From positions 310,001 through 374,000 of the forward strand of contig NZ_CP104990.1 in NCBI RefSeq assembly GCF_030323265.1: DNA of 64,000 nucleotides. The letters are read 5' to 3'. Origin of the DNA: Terrirhizobium terrae (GTDB lineage Bacteria; Pseudomonadota; Alphaproteobacteria; Rhizobiales; Rhizobiaceae). Both the position numbers and the translations under genes were made by a program. Below are positions 1 to 11,810 of this stretch, one piece after another. The notes beneath the pieces were generated by a model. It was not told the origin of the DNA and did not search any database. It saw nothing but the letters and a program-made list of their open reading frames with translations. How positions within the stretch are numbered: position 1 is the stretch's first letter; each line of letters begins with the position of its first letter.

Positions 1-25
1 ACTATAGCCAGTCCTCTTCGATCTT

Positions 26-739
26 TTAGAGATAGCCGATGCCGAGCAATCGATTGATCGTGTCCTGCTCATGGGCGAGAGCCGCGGGTGCTCCCTGCCA
101 TGCAAGCCGTCCTCGCTCCAATATGATTACCTGATCGGCGAAGTCGAGCGCGCTTTGGATACGCTGCTCCACGAGAACGATGGTCATGAGGCGACCGTCC
201 GCCAAACGCGAAAGCGCCGCCATCAACTCCTCGCAGATCACCGGCGCGAGCCCTTCCAGCGGCTCGTCGAGCAAAAGCACACTCGGCTGGCCCAATATGC
301 TGCGGGCAGTGGAGAGCATCTGCTGTTCGCCGCCGGAAAGCTGGCTGCCGAGGTTCTTCCGCCGTTCCTTCAATCGCGGAAACATGTCGTAGGCTTCCGA
401 AATTGCCTCCCTTGGCCGGTCCTTCAGCCCGACGAGCAGGTTCTCCTCGACGCTGAGGCTCGGAAAGACGTCGCGCGTTTGCGGCACATAACCAAGCCCG
501 GTATTGGCGCGGGCAGCGCTGGACCTTTCGGTAATGTCCTGTTTTCCTATGCGGATCGTGCCGCAATAGCGTCGCGTCTGCCCGGCTAGCGTCGCGAGCA
601 GCGTCGTCTTGCCCATGCCGTTGCGGCCGAGAATGGCAAGTTTTCTGCCTGCCTCGAGCGAGAAGGACAGACCCTCGATGATATGCGTCGGCCCGTAACC
701 GGCAGAGAGGTTTCGGACCTCGAGCGTCTCAGCCGGCAT
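26..739 (-). CDS. Branched-chain-type ABC transporter ATPase (LivF family)
   Basis: One of two cytoplasmic ATPases of a HAAT-family importer. Walker A (GRNGMGKT) is near residues 38-45, the signature LSGGE near 134-138 and Walker B LLLDEP near 155-160; 237 aa is the usual LivF length. It is the last gene of the five-gene transporter block and overlaps the upstream ATPase by 11 bp, so translation is probably coupled. The block follows the pcaDCHGB genes on the same strand, so the likely cargo is protocatechuate or another aromatic acid. From memory, the protocatechuate transporter of Sinorhizobium meliloti (pcaMNVWX) belongs to this family; the cargo here is inference. Confidence 0.9.
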   Translation of the reverse strand: MPAETLEVRNLSAGYGPTHIIEGLSFSLEAGRKLAILGRNGMGKTTLLATLAGQTRRYCGTIRIGKQDITERSSAARANTGLGYVPQTRDVFPSLSVEENLLVGLKDRPREAISEAYDMFPRLKERRKNLGSQLSGGEQQMLSTARSILGQPSVLLLDEPLEGLAPVICEELMAALSRLADGRLMTIVLVEQRIQSALDFADQVIILERGRLAWQGAPAALAHEQDTINRLLGIGYL

Positions 740-1484
740 GGGCGTAGTTCCCCAGATAGGCTTCCCTCACGCGAGCGTCCTGCGCCACCGCCTGCGGCGG
801 TCCGTCGAAGATGATGCTGCCGGCCGCAAGCACGATAACCCTTTTGGCAAAGCGGAAGACGAGATCCATATCATGGTCGATCATCAATACGGCGAGTTCG
901 ACCGGTAGTCGTTCCAGCGCTCTTTCGATGAGACCGGTCTGGGCATGCGGAATTCCCGCAGCCGGTTCATCGAGAAGCAGGATTCGCGGGCGCAACGCCA
1001 ATGCTATTGCGAGCTCCAGCAGGCGTTGTTGCCCGTAAGCGATCTGGCGAACCCTGATATCTGCGAACTCGCTCAGGTGTAGAAGGCTGAGAATGTCCCG
1101 CACCTCGGCCATCACGTCCGGCATCCGGTCGTGGCGCCCGAACATACGACCTGCTCTGCCCGTTCGCTGAAGCACCGCAGATGCGATATGCTCCTCGGGT
1201 GTCATCTCCTTAAACAGCCGTGTCACCTGAAAAGAACGCACGAGCCCTTGCTTCACGCGCTCTGTCGGTCTGGCGGGAGTGATATCCTTGCCATCGAGAG
1301 AAACCCGGCCGCTGTCCGGCTTCAAGGCGCCGGTGACAAGGTTGACGAAAGTCGTCTTTCCGGCACCGTTTGGTCCGATAAGGGCGACCCGATCGCCGGT
1401 ATGAAGCTCGAGCGACAGATCGTTGGTCACATTCAACCCGCCAAAGGTTTTGGTCAGGTTGCGGATTTCCAGAAGCGGCGTCAT
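729..1484 (-). CDS. Branched-chain-type ABC transporter ATPase (LivG family)
   Basis: Second ATPase of the importer, 251 aa. Walker A (GPNGAGKT) is near residues 37-44. The signature is the YGQQR variant typical of LivG, followed by Walker B LLLDEP. It overlaps the permease upstream by 4 bp and the LivF-type ATPase downstream by 11 bp, the tight packing expected of a co-translated complex. It should work as a heterodimer with the downstream ATPase on the two membrane permeases. The substrate is inferred from the neighbouring protocatechuate genes. Confidence 0.9.
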   Translation of the reverse strand: MTPLLEIRNLTKTFGGLNVTNDLSLELHTGDRVALIGPNGAGKTTFVNLVTGALKPDSGRVSLDGKDITPARPTERVKQGLVRSFQVTRLFKEMTPEEHIASAVLQRTGRAGRMFGRHDRMPDVMAEVRDILSLLHLSEFADIRVRQIAYGQQRLLELAIALALRPRILLLDEPAAGIPHAQTGLIERALERLPVELAVLMIDHDMDLVFRFAKRVIVLAAGSIIFDGPPQAVAQDARVREAYLGNYAHAG

Positions 1485-2488
1485 GCGGAGGCCGCCTTTT
1501 TCCTGCGATCCCGGATTAGAGACACGGCAGCGCCATAGAGGCCGCGCGGGGCAAATAGCACAACGGCGATCAGCAGCGCGCCGACGATCGCCAGCCAGTG
1601 AAAGGGATTGGCGGCAGAGACCACATCCTCGAAGAACAGGAACAGCACCGTTCCGATCAGCGCGCCATAGAGCGAGCCAGTTCCGCCGACGACCAGCATG
1701 ACGAGCGCTTGAGCGGAGAGCGTGAAAGACAGGCTGTCGAGCCCGACCACCTGTGTGGCGACAGCGGACAGGGCGCCTCCGATACCGGCGACAGCGCCTG
1801 ATAATACGTACATCCTGAGCAGCACGGAATGGACTGAGACGCCCATAGCAGCGACCCGCACATGATCCTCCCTCACTCCACGCGCCACTAGTCCGAAAGG
1901 CGAGCGGACGACGATCCGCAGCATGACGAAGACGATGAGAAGCAAAGCGATCCCGTAAAGATAAGCTGTCTTGCCCCAGAGATCGAATTCGAACAGGCCG
2001 AACAGCGGATCTGGCATGATGCCCGACAGCCCATCGCTGCCGCCCGTCCAGCCCGACAACTTGTTGGCCGCTTCATGGAAGAGATGGATGACGGCGATCG
2101 ACAGAACGAGCTGCGGCAGGCCGTGGGCGCGCAGAATAACGCCGCCGCAGACGAGACCAGCCACGGCGCCGCTCATAGCGCCGACCAATGTCATGGCAAG
2201 CGGATCCGTCACTCCGAAATGCACCGCGGCGATACCAGCACCATAGGCGCCGGCGCCAAACAGGGCCGCATGGCCGAGCGTCGCCACACCGCAATAACCG
2301 GTGACGAGATCGAGCGACAGGACGAGAAGCGCAATCGCGATGATCCTGGTCAGAAGCGCGAGATTGTCCGGCAGAAAGAAGAAGCCGGCAATGCCGACAA
2401 TCAGGATGGCAACGGCACCTGGAAGGCTGCTACCCCTCAATCTCATCAGAAATCCGGCCTGTCGATCCCGATCTAGAATATCCGCCAT
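1481..2488 (-). CDS. Branched-chain-type ABC transporter permease (LivM family)
   Basis: Hydrophobic inner-membrane permease of about 335 aa with many transmembrane segments, ending in a positively charged tail (RDRRKKAASA). The reading frame stays open far upstream, but the extension is arginine-rich and overlaps the preceding gene. The start at 2488 (MADILDRDRQ) is preferred because it forms an ATGA overlap with the LivH-type permease stop and leads straight into the first hydrophobic helix. The 3' end overlaps the LivG ATPase by 4 bp. It pairs with the LivH-type permease to form the channel. Confidence 0.88.
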   Translation of the reverse strand: MADILDRDRQAGFLMRLRGSSLPGAVAILIVGIAGFFFLPDNLALLTRIIAIALLVLSLDLVTGYCGVATLGHAALFGAGAYGAGIAAVHFGVTDPLAMTLVGAMSGAVAGLVCGGVILRAHGLPQLVLSIAVIHLFHEAANKLSGWTGGSDGLSGIMPDPLFGLFEFDLWGKTAYLYGIALLLIVFVMLRIVVRSPFGLVARGVREDHVRVAAMGVSVHSVLLRMYVLSGAVAGIGGALSAVATQVVGLDSLSFTLSAQALVMLVVGGTGSLYGALIGTVLFLFFEDVVSAANPFHWLAIVGALLIAVVLFAPRGLYGAAVSLIRDRRKKAASA

Positions 2489-3351
2489 CACGCTCTCCGC
2501 CCTGCAAGACCGCGTGGGAATACGGCGACGATGACGATCACGGCCAGGTAGAAGAAGAACTCGCCGTATTCGGGTGCCAGGTAACGCCCGGTCGTATCGA
2601 TTGCGCCAAGAAGCAGTGATGCCAGAAGCGCCCCGCCGATCGAGCCGCTGCCGCCAATGGAGACGACGACAAGGAAGGTGACCATATAGCGCAGCGCATA
2701 ATAGGGCTCGACCGGCAGCAGTTCGGCGCCCACCGCTCCGCCAAGTGCCGCGAGCCCCACTGCGATCGCGAAGCTTGCCGCGTAGACGACCTGTGTTCGC
2801 ACACCGAGCGCGGCGGCCATCGCCGCGTTGTCGACCGAAGCCCTCAACCGAATGCCATAGGCTGTCTTTTCTACCAGAAACCACAGCAGCATGGCGATGG
2901 CGCCACCGAAGGCGATCGCGAAGATGCGGTGCGTCGCGATGCTGCGGAAGCCTACATCGGTCGCACCGCGCAGCGCTTCCGGCAGCGGGATGGTTTTCAG
3001 CGTTGGCCCGAAGACGAAATTGGCGATGCCGATGATGCAGAAGGTGATGCCGATCGTCATCAGCACCTGCGTCAGCTCCGGGGCGCCGTAGATCCGGCGA
3101 TACAGAAGGCGTTCCAGTGGAATGGCGATGATAATCGTGCCGATGACGGCGATCAGAAGCGCCGCCGCATAACCGAGGCCGAGATCGCGTGCTGCGTAGG
3201 ACGCGAGATAACCTCCGATCATGGCAAAGGCACCATGCGCGAGGTTCACTACCCGCATAAGACCCATGGTGATGGACAGGCCGATCGAAATGACGAACAG
3301 CACCATGCCATAGGCCAGGGCATCGATGCCCACGCTCAAGACGGTCTGCAT
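2488..3351 (-). CDS. Branched-chain-type ABC transporter permease (LivH family)
   Basis: Inner-membrane permease of 287 aa. The conserved LivH start GLSITMGLMRVVNLAHG follows the first helix. The start at 3351 (MQTVLSVG) is chosen over an upstream in-frame start because the extra residues are hydrophilic and not family-like. It shares an ATGA overlap with the LivM-type permease. It lies 78 bp downstream of the binding-protein gene, in the order binding protein, LivH, LivM, LivG, LivF, which is standard for HAAT importers. Confidence 0.9.
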   Translation of the reverse strand: MQTVLSVGIDALAYGMVLFVISIGLSITMGLMRVVNLAHGAFAMIGGYLASYAARDLGLGYAAALLIAVIGTIIIAIPLERLLYRRIYGAPELTQVLMTIGITFCIIGIANFVFGPTLKTIPLPEALRGATDVGFRSIATHRIFAIAFGGAIAMLLWFLVEKTAYGIRLRASVDNAAMAAALGVRTQVVYAASFAIAVGLAALGGAVGAELLPVEPYYALRYMVTFLVVVSIGGSGSIGGALLASLLLGAIDTTGRYLAPEYGEFFFYLAVIVIVAVFPRGLAGRRA

Positions 3352-3429
3352 GAATTCAACGGCCTTTCCGTCATGGCGTGCCACCTTTTGGCCGCACGCC
3401 CATTGCAACTCCTGCTCGGCGTCACTTCT

Positions 3430-4593
3430 TCACATGCGCGAGACCGGGATCTCCTGCTTTTCAAAGCTCTTCATTTCCTTGTTGATATAGTGGTCGCCGT
3501 CCTTCGCCACTTCGCGCAGGTAGATCGTCTGGGTGATGTGGCGGCTGTCCGGGTCGATGGTGATCGGGCCGCGCGGGCTCGTCCAGGTCAGGCCCTTGAC
3601 CGCCTCGACGGCCTGATCGGCATTCTGCTCGCCGCCTGTCGCCTCGATCATCTTGGAGATCACATACATGCCGTCATAGGCGCCGACCGCCGGGAAGGAG
3701 AGTTCCGCAGGATTGCCGATTGCCTTGGTCGCGGCCTCGACAAACGCCTTGTTCTCTGGTGAATCGTGGGAAACGGCATAATGGAAGGTCGTCATCAATC
3801 CGGCCGCCTGTTCACCGAGAGCTGGAAGGTCGGATTCCTGCGTCAGGTCGCCTGTTGCAAGAAACTTGATGCCGGCAGCCTTCAGACCCGTATCGTTATA
3901 GGCCTTGACGAAGGCGAGCGTCGGCGGACCGGACGGCAGGAAGGCGAACAGCGCCTCCGCACCGGACTCCTTCACACGCTGCATCAGCGGCGAGAAGTCG
4001 TTGGTCGAAAGCGGCATGCGGATTGCTTCGACCACCCTCCCGCCCTCTTTCTCGAAAGCCGTCTTGAAGGCGCTCTCGGCATCGATGCCGGGGCCGTAAT
4101 CACTAACGAGCGTAATCACCTTGCTGACACCCGCCTCCTTGGCAACCGTCGCCATCGGCGTCGTCGTCTGCCAGGTGGTGAAGGAGGTGCGCACCACATA
4201 GGGGCTGGTCGTGACGATGGCGGATGTCGCTGCATTCATCACCACCATCGGCACATTACCCTGTTGCAGCAGCGGCGTCGCGGCCATCGCGTCGGGTGTG
4301 AAGTAGAAGCCGGCGAGATACTGCACCTTCTCGCGCACCACGAGTTCCTGCGCCAGCGCCTTGGATTTGGCCGGATCGGCGGTCGGTATGTCGCGGTAGA
4401 CGATCTCTATCTCGTCGTCGCCCACCTTGTTGCCGTTCACCGCAAGCCAGGCGTCGATCCCGGCCTTGAAATTCTTGCCCTGCAGGGCGAACGGGCCGGA
4501 AAACGGTCCGATCACGCCCACCTTGATCGTATCCGCAAATGCCGCCGTGCCGAGCATGGCGCATGCGAGAGTGGTCAACAACAGTCTCTTCAT
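3430..4593 (-). CDS. Periplasmic branched-chain-type substrate-binding protein
   Basis: Substrate-binding component of the importer, 387 aa. The N-terminus is a signal peptide (MKRLLLTTLACAMLGTAAFA), with cleavage likely just after it. The mature part begins TIKVGVIGPFSGPFAL, the usual opening of LivK-like Peripla_BP_6 proteins. The start at 4593 has a strong GGAGG ribosome site a few bases upstream; longer in-frame starts lack it. It sits 127 bp downstream of pcaB, with no obvious PcaQ dyad in that gap, so it may be read through from the pca promoter. Aromatic acid uptake is inferred from position only. Confidence 0.88.
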   Translation of the reverse strand: MKRLLLTTLACAMLGTAAFADTIKVGVIGPFSGPFALQGKNFKAGIDAWLAVNGNKVGDDEIEIVYRDIPTADPAKSKALAQELVVREKVQYLAGFYFTPDAMAATPLLQQGNVPMVVMNAATSAIVTTSPYVVRTSFTTWQTTTPMATVAKEAGVSKVITLVSDYGPGIDAESAFKTAFEKEGGRVVEAIRMPLSTNDFSPLMQRVKESGAEALFAFLPSGPPTLAFVKAYNDTGLKAAGIKFLATGDLTQESDLPALGEQAAGLMTTFHYAVSHDSPENKAFVEAATKAIGNPAELSFPAVGAYDGMYVISKMIEATGGEQNADQAVEAVKGLTWTSPRGPITIDPDSRHITQTIYLREVAKDGDHYINKEMKSFEKQEIPVSRM

Positions 4594-4720
4594 TATGTCC
4601 TCCCTGAAGCCGATCGTCCTGCCTTGTTCATTCCCGGCAGCATGACACATCCGTCATCGCCTGCCGAGCATCCGTCCGTTTCTCAAGCAGGCTTTTATCG
4701 CCTGCCGCATTGCGCATAAG

Positions 4721-5789
4721 TCAAGCGTCCTCCACGCTTTTCCCCACACGACGGATATTTTCGATGAGTTCTCGGGCAAGCCTGAGGGCCGCGCCCGTCG
4801 TCACCGCCATCTGCGGCAGGATCAGCCATTCCAGCGTCCATGCCGCTCCCGATCGCTCCTGCTCATGGATCATCGCCTGCTGCATGCCGCCCGCCTGGAC
4901 TGCATTGAAACGAGCAAGGGCCACGAGAACCTCCGCTGCCACCGGGTTCTGCTTATGCGCCATGGCCGAGGAACCGCCGCCGCCCGACAGTGAAATCTCG
5001 TTTCCCGCCTGCGCCATCAGCGCAACGTCCTGCCCGAACTTGCCGAGCGAACCGGTGGTCATCGCCAACACACCGGCGATCTCGACGATCCGATCGCGCT
5101 GGCTGTGGAATTGCGGGGCATCTGCAAGCTGCAACGCTGCGGCCACATCGCGCCGCACGCTTCCCGCCTTGTCACCGAATTTCTCCAGCGTTCCCACCGC
5201 ACCACCGAACTGGATAACGAAATGTGTTTCCAGAAGAGATTGCAGCCGCTTACCATGGCGAACGAGCGGATCGCGCCATGTCCGGATGCGATCCTCGGCG
5301 GTGATTGGCAGCGCCGGCTGCATCCGCGTATGGCCCATCAGCTCCCCACTGCCGAACCGTGCCGAAAGCAGAATCGAGACTATCGATCACGGCCCCGAGC
5401 CGGCCCTCGAACAATACGCATGCCTGTCTCAGCCGCATCATCAGCGACGTGTCGATAACGTCCTGGCTGGTGGCCCCCAAATGGACATGCCGTGCTGCTT
5501 CGCTGCCCACCGCATCGCGCAACTGCCTGACGAGTTCCGGCACGACGACGCCATCCCGCGCGGTGGACTGTCGAAGCTGGAACATATCATGCTTCATCGT
5601 CCGACACGCTTCAGCGATCTGCCGGGCGGCATCTTGCGGCATCAACCCGTGCGCGGCACAAACCTTGGCCAAAGCCGCCTCGAAGGACAGCATCGCTTCG
5701 ATATCCGCTTCCGCGCCAAACAGTGCCGCCGTCTCGTCGTCACCGACGAGGCCGGACAGAAACGGATGGTCGAAAGCGGCGATGCCCAT
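4721..5789 (-). pseudogene. pcaB: 3-carboxy-cis,cis-muconate cycloisomerase (PcaB), frameshifted as written
   Basis: PcaB converts 3-carboxy-cis,cis-muconate to 4-carboxymuconolactone in the protocatechuate branch of the beta-ketoadipate pathway. Two frames carry it. Residues 1-150 (MGIAAFDHPFLSG...) are in one frame; the remainder, with MGHTRMQPALP and the fumarase/aspartase-superfamily loop SSAMAHKQNPV, is in another. Removing one base from the C4 run at 5344-5347 gives ...FGTVRQWELMGHTRMQ... and a 355-aa protein, the normal family length. This is one of only two insertions among the window's indels. It lies 17 bp downstream of pcaG. It is probably an intact gene with a sequencing error. 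Confidence 0.85.
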
Positions 5790-5806
5790 ACAACTCCCTT
5801 CTCGTG

Positions 5807-8372
<2,566 letters not shown>

Positions 8373-8439
8373 GCGATCCTCCCGATGCAACCATGACACT
8401 GGTTCCCCGCCCGGTAAAATGATAAATCCGGCAAGATCA

Positions 8440-8455
8440 ATAACTGGCAGGTTAT
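8440..8455. promoter_or_regulatory. PcaQ-type operator between pcaD and pcaQ
   Basis: ATAACTGGCAGGTTAT is a dyad with perfect ATAAC/GTTAT arms and a 6-bp centre. It lies 3 bp before pcaQ and 67 bp before pcaD. As I recall, the PcaQ site of S. meliloti is ATAACC-N4-GGTTAA, which this nearly matches. The position fits activation of pcaD and autoregulation of pcaQ. Confidence 0.75.
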
Positions 8456-8458
8456 GGA

Positions 8459-9376
8459 ATGCTGCCTTCCGCCATCAAGCTTCGTCACCTCAATACATTC
8501 GCGGAAGTCGCCCGGCTCAAAAGTGTGGCGAGAGCGGCGGAGTTGCTCCATGTCAGCCAGCCTGCCATCACCAAGACCATACGGGAACTCGAACAGACGC
8601 TCGGCATTGCGCTGGTCGCACGCGAAGGGCGCGGCATCCGCATCACCCATGACGGAGAAGTCTTTCTCCAGCACGCGGCGACCGCTCTGGCGGCGCTGCG
8701 GCATGGCATCAACTCGGTCTCGGGCGAGCGGCTGGAAGCTATTCCCCCGATCCGCATCGGCGCCTTGCCGACTGTCTCATCACGCATCATGCCGCCGGCA
8801 ATGGAGCGCTTCCTGGAAGATGCGCGTGGTAGCCGGATCGAAATATCGACCGGTGACAATGACCGGCTTCTCGAACAGTTGCGGCTCGGCGAACTCGATC
8901 TTGTCGTCGGCCGGCTGGCTGCGCCTGACAAGATGACAGGCCTGACGTTTGAACATCTCTATTCGGAAAAGATCGCCTTCGTCGTGCGTCCCGGCCATCC
9001 GCTTCTCACGATGAAAGCTTTCAAGCCGAATGCCTTGCTCGGATATCCGGTACTAATGCCGACGCGTCGATCCGTCATCCGCCAACCCGTCGAGCAGTTC
9101 CTGATCGCACGAGGGCTCGATGCGATAAAAGGACGGATCGATACGGTCTCGGATTCGTTCGGTCGCGCCTTCGTCAAACGCACCGACGCCGTCTGGATCA
9201 TATCGGAAGGTGTGGTCCATGCAGACCTCGCGGAAAAGCAGCTCGCAAAACTTCCGATCGACACCGGCGAAACGCAAGGACCTGTCGGCCTAACGATGGT
9301 TGCCGACATCGCCCCGCCGCCTCACATGCTTGTTCTTGTCCAGGCAATCCGCTGGGCATCCAGGCATACAGGATAG
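8459..9376 (+). CDS. pcaQ: LysR-family activator of protocatechuate genes (PcaQ)
   Basis: The 305-aa LysR regulator has its N-terminal helix-turn-helix in KSVARAAELLHVSQPAITKTIRELEQTLG (residues about 20-50) and a C-terminal periplasmic-binding-like effector domain. In rhizobia, PcaQ activates pcaDCHGB in response to a beta-carboxymuconate-type pathway intermediate. The divergent position and the dyad beside its start support the name over a generic LysR. Its start codon is only 3 bp from the dyad, so binding should repress its own expression. Confidence 0.92.
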   Translation: MLPSAIKLRHLNTFAEVARLKSVARAAELLHVSQPAITKTIRELEQTLGIALVAREGRGIRITHDGEVFLQHAATALAALRHGINSVSGERLEAIPPIRIGALPTVSSRIMPPAMERFLEDARGSRIEISTGDNDRLLEQLRLGELDLVVGRLAAPDKMTGLTFEHLYSEKIAFVVRPGHPLLTMKAFKPNALLGYPVLMPTRRSVIRQPVEQFLIARGLDAIKGRIDTVSDSFGRAFVKRTDAVWIISEGVVHADLAEKQLAKLPIDTGETQGPVGLTMVADIAPPPHMLVLVQAIRWASRHTG

Positions 9377-9457
9377 TTCCCCTGCCGATCGTGACGAAGG
9401 TTCATTGACGCGTGGCCACGCGCGTGATCAGAACAGGAACCAACCAGGAGTGGGCTC

Positions 9458-10717
9458 GTGAATGACCGCCAATTGCTGACGATGCTGTTCGACGTTGCGG
9501 TCAAGGCGGCCGATCCCCTGACGGGCATCCGCAAGCACCTTCCGCAACCTCCGACAAATGGGCGCACCGTGGTCATAGGCGCCGGCAAAGGTGCCGCGCA
9601 GATGGCTGCCGCGTTGGAGACGGTCTGGACCGGTCCGACATTGAGCGGCGTGGTCGTCACGCGTTACGGCTATGGTTGCGAGACGAAGACGATCGAAATC
9701 ATCGAGGCCGCCCATCCGGTGCCCGACGAGGCAGGCCTCGCGGCCAGCCGCCGGCTGATGGAAGCCGTCTCGGATCTTTCGGAGAACGACCTGGTCATCG
9801 CCCTGATCTGCGGCGGCGGCTCGGCACTTTTGCCCTCTCCGCCTGACGGGCTAACACTCCAGGACGAGATCGCGCTCAACGAAGCGCTGCTCGCCTCGGG
9901 TGCTCCGATCTCCGCCATGAATGTGGTGCGCAAGCATGTTTCGACTATCAAGGGCGGTCGGCTGGCGGCGGCAACCAAGGCTCGGGTCGTCAGCCTGATC
10001 GTCTCGGACATCCCCGGCGACAACCCTGCCTTTGTTGCCTCAGGCCCGACTGTACCGGACGCCAGCACGCGACAGGAAGCGGTCGCTATCATCGAGCAAT
10101 ACCGGATGACGTTGCCGCGGGCGATCATCGCCCACTTGAAAACCCCGGCCGCCGACGCGCCGCAGCCGAACGATGCCCGCTTTTCTCGCAACGAGCATCA
10201 CATCATCGCTTCCGCCGGCGTTTCGCTGGAGGCGGCGGCCGAATTGGCGCGCTCACAGGGCGTCGAGGCGCATATCCTCTCCGATTCCGTTGAAGGCGAA
10301 GCGCGCGACGTGGCGCTCGTCCATGCCGCGCTGGCGCGGGAAGTTGCCACGAAGGACCGGCCGTTCAGGAAGCCAGCAGTTCTTCTGTCCGGCGGCGAGA
10401 CCACTGTAACTTTGCGCTCGAAGGGTGGAAGGGGCGGTCGCAACGGCGAATTTGCCCTCTCGCTGGCTCTGGCGATCGGCGGTTCGCCGATCATCGCGCT
10501 TGCCGCCGATACGGACGGCATTGACGGCTCGGAAGACAATGCCGGTGCTTTCGTCAACGGAACGACGGCGCAACGCCTGATCGGCGCCGGTCTCGAGGGC
10601 AAGGCATTGCTGGAGCGGAACGACAGTTATTCGGGCTTTGCCGCCATCGGTGACCTTTTCGAGACGGGACCGACCGGAACCAACGTCAACGACTTCCGCG
10701 CGATCCTGATCCGATAG
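9458..10717 (+). CDS. Glycerate 2-kinase, MOFRL family (GckA/TtuD-like)
   Basis: The 419-aa protein has the glycerate-kinase type 2 layout. The N-terminal domain carries VVIGAGKGAAQMA and ALICGGGSALLPSPPDGLTL; the C-terminal MOFRL domain carries LSGGETTVTLRSKGGRGGRNGEFAL. Members phosphorylate D-glycerate to 2-phosphoglycerate and are often annotated as hydroxypyruvate reductases. It starts at GTG 9458 with AGGAG eight bases upstream. It lies 81 bp after pcaQ in the same direction but is not an obvious pathway partner. It converges with the next gene with only 4 bp between stops. Confidence 0.88.
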   Translation: MNDRQLLTMLFDVAVKAADPLTGIRKHLPQPPTNGRTVVIGAGKGAAQMAAALETVWTGPTLSGVVVTRYGYGCETKTIEIIEAAHPVPDEAGLAASRRLMEAVSDLSENDLVIALICGGGSALLPSPPDGLTLQDEIALNEALLASGAPISAMNVVRKHVSTIKGGRLAAATKARVVSLIVSDIPGDNPAFVASGPTVPDASTRQEAVAIIEQYRMTLPRAIIAHLKTPAADAPQPNDARFSRNEHHIIASAGVSLEAAAELARSQGVEAHILSDSVEGEARDVALVHAALAREVATKDRPFRKPAVLLSGGETTVTLRSKGGRGGRNGEFALSLALAIGGSPIIALAADTDGIDGSEDNAGAFVNGTTAQRLIGAGLEGKALLERNDSYSGFAAIGDLFETGPTGTNVNDFRAILIR

Positions 10718-10721
10718 CCCT

Positions 10722-11627
10722 CTACTGCAGCTGGGGCTTGATCAGAAAATCGTTGCGATCCGCGGACTTGACCCGAAGCCAGGCCTCGCGCCCGTCGCGC
10801 AGGACGCGCATCGGAATCTCGGCGCCGGGTGAGCCGCTTTCCCATACCTTGCGGTAGAAATCGGCCAGCCCGTCGACCTCGCCGTCGCGGATTTCGGAGA
10901 TCACGTCACCGCGGCGCAGACCGGCCTTGGCCGCCGGGCCGTCTTCCGTCACGCTCATCACCACGACCTCGCCGTTCGTTTCCGCGGAAAATGCACCGAG
11001 CCACGGTCGCGCTGGCTTGCTGATCGCGCCCTGATTCAGCACGTCGTCAAGGATCGGCCGCAGCAGGTTGATCGGCACGGCCATATTGATGTCGGCGATC
11101 TCGCCGCCCTTGCTCATCTGCAGACGCAACGAACCCAGCCCGACCAGCTTTCCGTCCTTGTCGATCAGAGCAGCGCCACCCCAGGAAGGATGGGCCGGCG
11201 CGATGAAGATAGCTTCGTCGAGAAGGTATTCCCAATAACCGGCAAATTCCTGCTTGGCGACGATGCTGCCACGCACATACTGACCTTCACCATCGGCAAA
11301 GATGATGTCGTCTTCCACCGAAGCCTTGTCGGAATCGCCGATTGGCAGCGCCGGCAGCTCGAGAGGTGCAAGCGCCTGCACGAGACCGAAGCCGCTTTCC
11401 TGATCATAGGCGAGCGCATGGGCGGGGACGACGCGGCCATCATGACGCGTCAGCCACACTTCATCGGCCTCTGTGATCAGGTAGCCGATCGTCAGCACCA
11501 GCCCGTTTTCGCGGATGACCACGCCACTGCCTTCACGGCGCATGCCGAGGGTGCCGGCGGTAAAGGCCTTTTCCGGAACAGAGGCGCGAACGGCCACGAC
11601 GGACCGCATGATTTTTTCGAGATCCAT
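10722..11627 (-). CDS. HtrA-like PDZ protein with degenerate protease centre
   Basis: The 301-aa protein has a trypsin-like domain followed by a PDZ domain (about residues 205-295, with DGPAAKAGLRRGDVISEI). The fold landmarks are present: GSGVVIRENGLVLT, DQESGFGLVQ and GGAALIDKDGKLVGLGS. Two catalytic positions are not. Where HtrA has T-N-x-H there is TIGYLI, and where it has GNSGG there is HPSWGGA, so the histidine and serine are missing. No signal peptide is seen. It is probably a non-proteolytic scaffold or peptide-binding protein. The start at 11627 (MDLEKIMRSVVAVRAS) is preferred over longer frames. Confidence 0.75.
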   Translation of the reverse strand: MDLEKIMRSVVAVRASVPEKAFTAGTLGMRREGSGVVIRENGLVLTIGYLITEADEVWLTRHDGRVVPAHALAYDQESGFGLVQALAPLELPALPIGDSDKASVEDDIIFADGEGQYVRGSIVAKQEFAGYWEYLLDEAIFIAPAHPSWGGAALIDKDGKLVGLGSLRLQMSKGGEIADINMAVPINLLRPILDDVLNQGAISKPARPWLGAFSAETNGEVVVMSVTEDGPAAKAGLRRGDVISEIRDGEVDGLADFYRKVWESGSPGAEIPMRVLRDGREAWLRVKSADRNDFLIKPQLQ

Positions 11628-11764
11628 GGTGCAAATCCTGAATACGGACCAGGTAGGATTTCCTGGAATGGTCGAAGATTGACCATAAGGTATGGATCGC
11701 AGGCCATATCTGCAAGGGCGCATGGCGGCGGTGAACGCCGCGTTTGGTCGTGCCACCCAGAGGA

Positions 11765-11803
11765 TTTCAACCCGCCCCTTCGATTGGGAGAGGCGGGTTG
11801 AAA
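11765..11803 (-). terminator. Inverted repeat downstream of the DUF992 gene
   Basis: TTTCAACCCGCC (11765-11776) pairs perfectly with GGCGGGTTGAAA (11792-11803) around a 15-base loop. It begins 8 bp past the stop of the minus-strand DUF992 gene. There is no strong U-tract on that strand, so termination is likely but not certain. Confidence 0.5.
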
Positions 11804-11810
11804 AGTCGTT

